The notes under the pieces were generated by a model that had not been told where the DNA came from, did no database searches, and saw nothing but the letters and a program-made list of their open reading frames with translations. From contig OY821521.1 in assembly GCA_963682025.1 (NCBI GenBank), positions 98,695,354 to 98,759,353 of the forward strand: a stretch of 64,000 nt of DNA, written 5' to 3'. A program made the translations under genes and the position numbers. This DNA comes from Cordilura impudica (Eukaryota > Arthropoda > Insecta > Diptera > Scathophagidae). Each line of letters begins with the position of its first letter. Position 1 is the first letter of the stretch. Positions 55,681-64,000 of this stretch are shown piece by piece.

Positions 55681-56944
55681 GTTCAAAATTTGACTATGGT
55701 CTACTAACAGATAGTAGGTGTCGGGAGTAGTGTCGATTTTTATTCAACTATGAGGGAAGTGCACGGACTTATTAATCCGTCCTCGTAAATATTTGTTCAT
55801 TATAAGATATTTTTTTCCATTATAATGCAATTTTCTGCACATCAGTGTTTTCTTACGTGCACAAATGAGAAATGAAAAAAGGCGAAATCAAGAAAAATAA
55901 TCTAGAATAAATTTCATACATACATACATACGTACATACATACATGAAAAATACATGCACACTCGCAAAATAACTTACAGAATAACTTTTACCAAACCAT
56001 GAACAATATGAAATGCCAAGAGTTTTACGTTTTTATCTTGGCACACATATTTGGATGAACATAAGCACAGCATAATGAAATACTTTTAATGACCGTATGG
56101 ATCTTTCCATGTCAAATCAAGCGGAAAAATTTATCTCTCTCGAATCTTCATTCCCCATGAAATAAATAATATATTTTTTGATCGCTTAATCTTAAATTTC
56201 TCAAGTTCTTGAGGTTTATTAAGTATAGGGAAGTCTAAAACGCCTTATTCTAAAGGGAATTTCAAAAGTTTTAATCGGATTTGCTAATTTTTGTTAGGCC
56301 CTGCATACAGAAAACATATTTGTTGTGGATGCCAAATTATTACTAACGAATTTTGAGTTGATTACAATTACAATTCTATTATGTTAACAGTAAATATATT
56401 ATCACTATAGAAAATGGTTAGTTGCAACAAAATTTCTGTTGATACAATCAAAAATTGAGTTGTTAATCTTTAGAACAATTCGGTTAGCGAATTTTTTGTG
56501 TTTATGTATGTTGAACTTTTGTATGGTTAATGCTTACTAAATACAACTTTATATATGACTCTTCAAATATTGGCTTGCAATAGCTATCAAAGACTCAATA
56601 ATCTATAGCCGGATTAACATAGATATGCCCGAGTTCAATAGTGTCTTTATTCAAATAGAGTTAATCATCGAGAGCGACCGTAAAACTTTTCTGTTCGGTT
56701 CAATCTACATTCCATGCAACCTTAATGGTGTAACGACGAGTTTCCTCCGTTTGCTGGGGTAAGCTCGCGGGAATAGGGATCGTCACAGAAATTTCTTTCT
56801 TTCAGTGACCGAGGGTAAAAGCCGGGTTCTAAACGTTATAAAATTAGGTTTTATTTGAAGATTAATCTACAGGGAGAGAGGGTATGTCACAGAGAGGTAG
56901 TTAACCTCGTAATGGATAACGACCTGAAACAGGTCTGATAGTTA
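55681..56944. other. No gene recognised; (CATA)n at 55916-55945
   Basis: A CATACATACATACGTACATACATACATG tract lies at 55917-55945. From about 56690 the composition becomes noticeably more GC-rich (GCTCGCGGGAATAGGGATCG, CAGTGACCGAGGGTAAAAGC) and leads into the minisatellite. This may be part of a host element that I cannot identify. Confidence 0.4.
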
Positions 56945-57258
56945 GCGACCGGGGACGGCACGCTCTTCTGCTGCTGATAGTTGGCGACCGGGGACGGCAC
57001 GCCTCTCCTGTTGCTTACTGGTTAGCGACAGGGGACGGCACGCTTGTCCCGTTGCTGATACGTGCGACCGGAGGCGGTACACGTTTCCTGCTGCTGATGT
57101 CAGCGACCGGGGACGGCACGCTTATCCTGTTGCTGCTATGTGCGACCGGGGACGGCTCGCTTTTCCTGCTGCTAATGTGAGCGACCGGGGACGGCACGCT
57201 TGTCTTGTTGCTGATATGAGCGACCGAGGACGGCACGCTTATCGTGTAGCTGGTGTTA
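56945..57258. repeat. 39-bp GC-rich minisatellite, 8 units
   Basis: Units begin GCGACC (or GCGACA) at 56945, 56984, 57025, 57064, 57103, 57142, 57181 and 57220. Spacing is 39 bp except one of 41. Core: GCGACCGGGGACGGCACGCT followed by TGTCCTGTTGCTGAT. Because 39 is divisible by three, the minus strand is open at 57015-57236 as 13-residue repeats of the type SPVAHISNRTSVP; the 41-bp unit breaks the frame. Much more GC-rich than its surroundings. Confidence 0.92.
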
Positions 57259-57261
57259 AAG

Positions 57262-57440
57262 GACCCTCAAAGATATTCTAGGATTCGCAGGACCTCTCAA
57301 GGATTAGCAAGACCTTTCAAGGATATATTCGCAGGACCTCTCAAGGATTCGCAGGATCTTTCAAGCATTAGTAGGACCTTTAAAGGACCTTCAAGGATGT
57401 ATTCAAAGGGTTGTTCGAGGATACTTACCGAACTTTCAAG
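57262..57440. repeat. Degenerate 20-bp minisatellite
   Basis: Repeats of about 20 bp with consensus near GGATTCGCAGGACCTCTCAA, seven to nine degenerate units. It directly follows the 39-bp array and has a different, unrelated unit. Confidence 0.85.
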
Positions 57441-57527
57441 AATACTTGCTAGGTGGTTGGGGGTACTCCTGTTCACTTTCACGACTGCCGTTGACTGATC
57501 CTCATTTTCCTGTTGTTACCCCTTTTA

Positions 57528-58800
57528 AACATCTACCCCATACTACATCTACGAGGGCTTTAGAGACGATTCTATCTATACACCCGATCGAGATTAGAAT
57601 TAAATATGAGGCAGCTTTGGCCATGTTACGACTAAGAGTAACAGGGGAATACATCACCGACCATATGACCAGACACCAAACAATATTGGACCAGATACCG
57701 GAATTCAACACAGTGGATTTTAGCTGTGATAGAATCGCGGAAGTGTCGACAAACATACCCTGCAGTATAAGGATACCTGACAGGGAAAGCTGGTTGAACG
57801 AAAATTTTCTACGAAACCTTCCAGGGGCACACTACTACACAGACGGATCTAGTCTGCATGGTAGGACTGGTATAGGTTTCTATGATGAGGACTGTTCCAA
57901 TGGCATATACCTACGCATTCCGGACCACAACTCTGTCTTTCAGGCCGAAGTGGTCGCGATAACGGAATGCATAAGATCTATTGACGTACGGGCAATCCCA
58001 AGCCCCGGAGACGTGAAAATATTTTCGGACAGTCTAGCGGCTATCAGGGCGATATCCTCGGGTAAAACTAGATCAAGGACTGTCCTCAGATGTAAAGAAG
58101 AAATTGCAAACTTCACTACAAGAGGCAGACTTGAAATCATTTGGATCCCAGGACACAGTGGTATAATGGGAAACGAGATTGCAGATGAACTGGCCAGGAA
58201 GGGTTCTTTCCTGGAGGGTGTCAATTTGGAAAACCCAATACCTTTCCAGGCTCTCAAATTGAAACTATCGGAGTGGGCAACTAATTCACATACTTCAATT
58301 TGGGAGGAAACTGACGTGGGTAAGGCTACGAAGATACTATGGGGCTCCAAACACTTCGAAGACTAAGGAAATCCTTAGTCTAAATAGAAAGGAACTGAGT
58401 AGGATTATTGGCATCCTCACTGGACACTCTGAACTGAGGGCTCATCTATACCGTATAGGACGGGCAGAATCGGCCACATGCAGAGCTTGTGGAGAGGATG
58501 ACGAGACCCTAGAACACTACCTTTGTTACTGTCCTGCATTTGCCGGAACAAGGGTCAGAAATTTATCCAACGAAATCATACCAGGCCTAGCGGCTCTAAG
58601 GGGGATACGCTGGAAAGCACTCAGGAGATTTGCTATCGAGACCGAACTCCTAAGTTAAATAAGGAGTAGATTAACGGATGAGCACGAGGATGTAGAGCGC
58701 ACAACAAGCCGACTTTCTGGCTTACGTGTATATCCGGGTAAAACGGATATGAGCTATGTGTATACATGGCTCCTCTATTTCAACCTAACCTAACCTAACC
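57528..58800 (+). mobile_element. 5'-truncated non-LTR insertion with RNase H, TSD and CCTAA tail
   Basis: Flanked by the 11-bp duplication TACCCCTTTTA (57517-57527 and 58801-58811). One frame is open from 57446 to 58366. RNase H: GAHYYTDGSSLHG (Asp), QAEVVAITECIRSID (Glu), FSDSLAAIRAISSGK (Asp) and IPGHSGIMGNEIADELARKG (His, last Asp), so all catalytic residues are intact. One frameshift near 58350 separates a Cys-rich C-terminus (CRACGEDDETLEHYLCYC) ending at about 58650. The 3' UTR has the hairpin GAGCTATG...CATGGCTC (58751-58772) and ends in AACCTAACCTAACCTAACC instead of poly(A). The RT part was lost by 5' truncation, as in target-primed reverse transcription. Confidence 0.93.
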
Positions 58801-58811
58801 TACCCCTTTTA

Positions 58812-59139
58812 TAGTCGACAGCCCGAGAGGGACGGGAATATTGGAAAGAGAGTAAGGAATTTCTCTCATTTGTTATTTTCATGTTAACATTCTCTCAACT
58901 AATTAGTGTGTCCTTCAGACTCTAAGCTCCCCTTCAATCATTGAGTGAGTATAGTTTACCAATATTTACAATTCAAGTAAGATTAAAATATAAGCCCCCT
59001 AATTCTCGGGGCAAAATAAAAAATTAAAATTCAAAAAAGACAAATTCATTTTAAATAAAATTAAAGTAAAATAAAAAAGAAATTAATTTGATGCGGTGTT
59101 GACAGAAACGAGTTTCCGGGGACGACTTCTGTCATTACA
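58812..59139. other. Flank of the insertion, A-rich from 59000
   Basis: Begins TAGTCGACAGCCCGAGAGG, continuing the sequence interrupted at 57527. Becomes A-rich (59000-59090) and then reads GCGGTGTTGACAGAAACGAG before the next non-LTR relic. Element identity unknown. Confidence 0.4.
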
Positions 59140-61401
59140 ATGGGAACAAAATATATTAAGGTCTTAGTAAAATCGTCAATACGTTTTGATGGGTTCTTAG
59201 TCGAAGGTGACCTCAACTCCAAAAATACTGCATGGGGAGATCAAACAGAAAATCGCGATGGGAGAACATTATTTAAGTGGCTTAAGGACAACACTTTAGA
59301 CGTTTTTCGAATAGAAGACACCAAACCATCTTTTCCAAATGGATCTTCCCTCCTGGAACATTTCTTGGTAAGCCCCAAGCTTTTCAATCCTAATTCGTCT
59401 TAATCAACATTTTCGGATTGATGAGCTCACATCGGTTTGCAACAGAATTTCAAATTCTGAAAAATCCAGATTAAAAATCACTAAATTCTTATTTCAGAAA
59501 AAATTAAAAAGTTCTTCATATATGGCAAAAGGATCTTAGGCAAATATGCTGGTAATAGACTTGGTCATGATTATTTAATCCTTTCAAAACAAATTCAATT
59601 ACTAAAAACTATTATAAAAGAACTTGTAAATCTGGAGCAGGCCGAAAGGTTTAGCCAACGTCTCATGAAAATTAAACCTGGTCCTGCAGCCTTTAAGGAA
59701 AATTTTAGAATCACCGGCAATCGGAAAACACCATTTTGCAGCAGCCTTACAATCGAGTGTGAGCTATTTAAAAAATTTTATTCGAACGTTTACAAAGAAG
59801 TATTATCTGAAAGTCCACCAAATGATCTTGAATTCTGTCTACCATTACATCTTTTCAATGTAGCACCCTCAATTTATTCTTTTGATGAATCTTTCAGTGC
59901 GCTACATAATGAAGACTCTCTACATTTTGTAAATTTGGATACAGTAAACACATTGTAAAGAATATTAAGAACAAACACTCATCTGGTCTGGATGGCATTT
60001 CCAATTTCCTAATAAAAAATTTGCACGCCAAATCTTTGGAATTTTTAAAAATCATATTCAATAACTGTCTAAATAACGGATATTTTCCGAAAAGCTGGAT
60101 ATTTGGAAAAATCCTGCCATTAACCTATGCAGACCTATTTCTCTGCTTTCTAACATAGGATCAATATTTGAACACATTCTGAAATAAAAACTTGAAGATC
60201 AGCTGATTTACCACATACCTTGTTTCCAATTCGGCTTTAGACAGTCTCACTCAATACAGCGTGCATTTTTGAAATTTCATGCAGATGTAACAAACAGCCT
60301 GAGGAATCGAAAGTGTACAGTTGCGGTATCGTTAGACAACCAGAAGGCATTCGAACTGCATGTCATAAAGGCATTTTGTATAAGCTTGCAGGCTTTTGCG
60401 TTGATCCCTAATCCAGTTTCTTTTCCGAACGTAAATTCTGCATCCAGATAAACGAAGCCTGCTCAGGTATGGGTACTGTTAGGAGTGGCGTCAGTCAAGG
60501 GTGTGTGCAGGCTCTTTTTCTCTTCAGTCTATATCTGCATGATTTCCCACATGAGGTTCAGGATTCTACAGGTTTGCTCAATGCTGATGACTTCTTAATC
60601 TTTTCTCATGACGAATCTACCAGTGCGGCTCTTAATAATTCGGCATCCGATCTCTCAGTAATATATGAGTATTAGAAAACCTGGGGTATATGCATAAACT
60701 AAAATAAATCAGAAGCTATCTGTATAAGAAACGCTTCTGGTAAATGCTCAAGATTTGTTGTTCCAGAAAGCAAACATCTTCATCCTTTACTCAATGGAAC
60801 GGAGATTCCTCTCAATTCCAACATTAAATGCCTTGGAGTCACATTTGAGAAGCTGATGAAATTTAATAAACATTCCAGAGTCATATTAGCCAAAAGTAAA
60901 CATTTCGCTGGAAAGTTTTCACGACTACTGAACAGCAACTATCTTCTCCAAAATACCAAACTCCTCATATATAAAGTTGCCATAAGGCCAATACTTTCCT
61001 ATGCTTTTCCTACTTGGTTCACCATTTTTCCATCAGTTGCCAGAGAAATAGAAATTTTCGAAATGGAAATTCTGCGACGATGCATTAACAGGAACTTCGA
61101 AACATACACCAAACGTTATTCTAATAAATTTATCTACAAGAAAGCAGCTGTAACACCTTTTTGCCAGTATGCGTTTTCTCTACAGAAAAAGTTTATTGAA
61201 AAATTGGCAAATCGTGATAACGTTTTGATGATCGAGATTAACGACCTTGAAGCTGATTTTATTTGGTCAGATACAAATTACTTGTCCCCAGCAGGCATAA
61301 TTTCTTATGACACAAATACCCCGAATCCAGACTCATGTCATACCAGAGTTTTACAAGAAATTTTACCCGGGAAAACACATAGTTTGAGTTCCACCGCGTA
61401 G
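59140..61401 (+). pseudogene. Non-LTR retrotransposon ORF2 relic (endonuclease + RT)
   Basis: Plus strand, 5' truncated in the endonuclease. FLVEGDLNSKNTAWGDQTEN with GSSLLEHFLVSP (59190-59385) is the C-terminal half of an APE-type endonuclease, with the GDxN motif. Next are the linker (AAFKENFRITGNRKTPFCSS), SGLDGISNFLIKNL-like sequence, and RNRKCTVAVSLDNQKAF (60310-60355, first RT Asp). GVSQGCVQALFLFSLYLHDF follows, then GLLNADDFLIFSHDES (60575-60620), where the YADD box reads NADD. The 181-codon C-terminal part includes SKHFAGKFSRLLNSNYLLQN and AIRPILSYAFPTWFTIF. Frame changes at about 59403, 59958, 60451 and 60675. Jockey/I-type by motifs; not the same family as the RNase H elements. Confidence 0.87.
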
Positions 61402-62447
61402 TTTTATTTTATTTCTTTTTTCTCTTGAACTTATTCAGTCTTTATAATTAAAAATTTCAACTGCACTCATCTTTATTAAATCTAATTTCCACTAATATTT
61501 AATTTCGTTTATCCCATCAGTTGTTAAAATTCTGTGATAACTGGCTCCTTTTATATATATAACATTCTGTTCAACAGCAATAAGTATTGTTAAGTATAAT
61601 ATAAGTATTGTATAAGTTATTTATTTAGTTTTAGGAATTTTTGGTTTTTTGTTGTTAGCAGATCTACTCTGAAAGATAATATTAATGTCGGGAGCAAACA
61701 TTGTAATCTATATATTAGAAAGGTAAAACAGTACAATTGAAATCACCTTTTTTTAAACTAGGAAGTAGCATTTACATTTAATGTGCATTAGAGTAAAACA
61801 TTTATAACTTTAAGATTTCCCTTGTGATTTTGACTATTGTATCCATCCATCGTTATCGGAAACAAAGGCTCAAATAAAAGTTTTACTTACTTATTGAATG
61901 AAAATCCAATGATTAAAAAGTTCTCAAAAATTAATTCTTATTTATATTTTCAGTTGAAATGATTCCTAAAAGTTTTATAGAATTCTGAAGTTTTCGTTTT
62001 GAGTGACTGGGTCATTTAGCATAGAATGTCCCATATGTAGGAAGAAGAATACGAAAATTAAAAAAAATTACTGCAAACTGTACACAACCAAGCTTGCATG
62101 TACAGATGACAATCTCTAAAGTATGTAGTAAATATAATAATACTTTTATGCCTTGAGGTAGGCTACAAAAAAAAAAAAAAGAAAAAACATATAAATGTAT
62201 TTTGTACCATGCGAGTAAAAAACATTAAGAAGACAATATTATGTTAAGCCTGTAAAATTTTTTTGCAAGTTTTATAAAAAAACTTTTTAATTATTATGCC
62301 ACTTAACATAGAACTAAAATTAGATGTTGTAATAAAATATATATCATATATTAAGTACACACTTTACCAATGTATACAGTATGTACTAAATGGAGTGAAA
62401 ACTCCATGGCCTAATAATGGAAAGGCAGTTTTTTGGATTTGGAATAC
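61402..62447. other. AT-rich DNA; AATAAA at 61872
   Basis: May contain the 3' UTR of the preceding relic. No other feature recognised. Confidence 0.4.
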
Positions 62448-63270
62448 ATTTTCTTCTTTGACGTAATTTCCGTTAAGTGAAAAACACTTTTTCCCACGAT
62501 CCTTTAGCATCTTATTACCTTTAAAAAATACGATTGGTCAAAATCTTCAAAATAGGCTTCCGTCTCTGATATGACTTCTGCATTTGTGGAAAATCTCTTT
62601 CCCTGGAGCCATTTCTTCAAGTTTGGGAACAAATAATAATCTGGAGTATAAGGCGGGGTGGGGAAGCAATTCATAATGTACAGACTTCAATTTTTCTGTA
62701 ACCAATGTAGATGAATGCGCCGGTGCATTGTCATGATGGCACGGGATTGTTTTCTTATTAAAATGGCGTCGTTTTTCCTTAATTTCTTCAACATAGTACT
62801 TGAGAGTTATTGTGTTCCCCTTTTCCAAGTAATCAATAAATATTAAATCACGTGCATCCCAAAAAAACACTGGCCATTACCTTTCCAGTCGATTGTTGAG
62901 TCTTTGGCTGCTTTGGTCGGCTTTCGCACTCTTGTAACTACTCCGTAGACTGTCTATTGGACTCCGGTTATAAATCGACGTAAAATTGTTAGAAATCGAC
63001 GCAAAAATTCAGTTGAATTTACTTCAAACATCTCTAAAGTATACTTTTAATCAGTTTTTCTTCAGCTGTTAAAAATCGCGACACCCATCGCGCAGAAAGC
63101 TTTTAAATATTTAAATGATCATATAACATATGCCGAACTCATTCTGTTGATATCTTTATGATGCCAGCAACCTTATTCACTTTAAATTCGGAATACCACT
63201 TATTAACCATTGAATATGACGGCGAAGATTCACGATAATGTTTACCAAACCATTCTTTGGCTTGGACAGC
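62448..63270 (-). pseudogene. Nearly full-length mariner transposase relic
   Basis: Minus strand from 63270. AVQAKEWFGKHYRESSPSYS then MVNKWYSEFKVNKVAG (N-terminal HTH), LSARWVSRFLTAEEKL (WVPRLLT-like block, 63100), LNFCVDF...PESNRQSTE, and KTQQSTGK (62890). The main open frame (62870-62547) follows with FFWDARDLIFIDYLEKGNTI, CHHDNAPAHSSTLVTEKLKS (second catalytic Asp) and YELLPHPALYS. The third acidic region is frameshifted. The tail is KRFSTNAEVISETEAYFEDF and ends at KCFSLNGNYVKEE near 62450. Domain order is complete and only small indels are seen, so it is a decayed rather than an internally deleted copy. TIRs were not identified. Confidence 0.85.
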
Positions 63271-64000
63271 ATTTTTTCCCACAAAGCCTAAATGTGAAAT
63301 GATTGCTACTTGATTTCAAAATAGTGAAAAAGGAAACTGTACTGGTGATGGTCCCTTCTTCCAACTGTTTGAAGCGATTAAAATAAACAATTTTTCTCAT
63401 ATTTAATGTAATATCTGATATCAAATAGTAAACCTAGACTTACCTTTTCTAATATCGATAGATTAAGCTATGGCAGCTTTTCTGTTTGTGTCCATATAAG
63501 ACTTGTACGCGTACTGTAAATTTTATGCGACTCAAGGATGGTCATGCACAAGTTGTAATTGGTGCATGTTTCCTCAGTGCTCGATTTAAGAAATTCTAAT
63601 CGCATCCGATATTAAGTAAAATATAATTTTATTTTCGATGGATATATATGAAAATTTAGTAACATTTCACATAACTGGTTGCGCAATACAAACTTAAGAT
63701 TTCTTTTCCAAGCCAAAAGGAGGCATTTGCCGTTCCAAAAATGATTAGTTAATCATTCCTAATTTTTAGCAATACCGATGTATATGCTCGTAGGCACTTG
63801 CCATATTGGTGGCAAAGTTAAATTTAGAATCTTGGTTCCAAAGATTTAAAGCTTTCAAGAAAGTATTAAGACATGATCGTCTTTGACAGCAGTGTTTGGC
63901 GAAAATCTCCTAAAGCAAAGCCGAATCTCTTGCAAACATCGATATAATTCCTTAATAGCATGCTTGCGAGACATGGTTTCATACCAGTAGTTTGCATTTT
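63271..64000. other. No gene firmly recognised
   Basis: Minus-strand 63870-63990 is readable in two frames with some protein-like runs (RNYIDVCKRFGFALGDFRQT; LNTFLKALNLWNQDSKFNF), but it matches no family I know. It could be the edge of another decayed element. Confidence 0.35.

Noticed and set aside
57015..57236. Repetitive Pro/Ser/Val-rich secreted or mucin-like protein
   Set aside because: Only 73 codons, frame broken by a 41-bp unit, no signal peptide or splice context; better described as a minisatellite.
58782..58800. Interstitial telomeric (CCTAA)n array
   Set aside because: Fewer than four units, placed exactly between a non-LTR 3' UTR and its target duplication, so it is the element's tail. 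Flies are known to lack TTAGG telomeres.
1..64000. CRISPR arrays, bacterial operons, rRNA genes
   Set aside because: No regularly spaced direct repeats with unique spacers, no ribosome-binding-site-led gene clusters and no rRNA-like sequence were seen. Intron signals and TE content indicate a eukaryote.

Overview
The window reads as nuclear DNA of a higher (brachyceran, probably calyptrate-like) fly. The reasons are a very AT-rich background, many decayed Tc1/mariner, hAT, piggyBac, jockey/I-type and Ty3/gypsy fragments, and interspersed elements carrying (GTCC)n tracts of the kind described in Diptera as mini-me/DINE-1-like (Helentron-type) repeats. I see no bacterial operon, no CRISPR array, no rRNA and no intact conserved host gene. 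Almost everything recognisable is a transposable element (TE), nearly all dead; the value of the window is in how the layers of insertion can be read.

Layout. 0.4-1.2 kb: Helentron-like family A copy. 3.5-3.9 kb: family B copy. 4.0-5.2 kb: two broken transposases. 5.6-8.8 kb: a Ty3/gypsy relic (integrase, RNase H, reverse transcriptase (RT) fragments, possible LTR stubs) abutting a non-LTR RT fragment. 9.0-13.5 kb: two large foldback elements 18 bp apart; the second has 1.1 kb arms and a perfect 8-bp target duplication. 15.3-18.4 kb: a third foldback, an internally deleted mariner and a transposase C-terminus. 20.0-23.0 kb: a transposase relic split by a three-layer nest (TIR element > palindromic element > family A Helentron). 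23.0-26.5 kb: two hAT elements with perfect 8-bp target duplications (TSDs), one carrying a hAT dimerisation domain, the other a family A copy.

27.3-29.1 kb: a non-LTR RT, a transposase N-terminus, a tandem duplication and a canonical Helitron 3' end. 29.3-31.0 kb: two family B copies, one holding the empty-site counterpart of the 20-23 kb nest. 32.0-38.8 kb: family A copy 4 and three non-LTR relics, one with an RNase H domain. 41.2-44.2 kb: a piggyBac N-terminus and, on the minus strand, a multi-exon DDE-like gene of a family I do not recognise, with a 294-codon open stretch. This is the least ordinary coding locus here. 45.6-49.5 kb: small inverted-repeat elements, a transposase, and a hAT with internal GCATAT repeats invaded by family A. 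50-56 kb: family B ends, a BED-finger fragment and a mariner. 56.9-58.8 kb: two minisatellites next to a 5'-truncated non-LTR insertion that has an 11-bp target duplication and a CCTAA-repeat tail instead of poly(A). 59.1-61.4 kb: a longer endonuclease/RT relic. 62.4-63.3 kb: a nearly full-length dead mariner.

All boundaries come from reading the sequence by eye. No alignments or searches were run, so family names rest on motif recognition.
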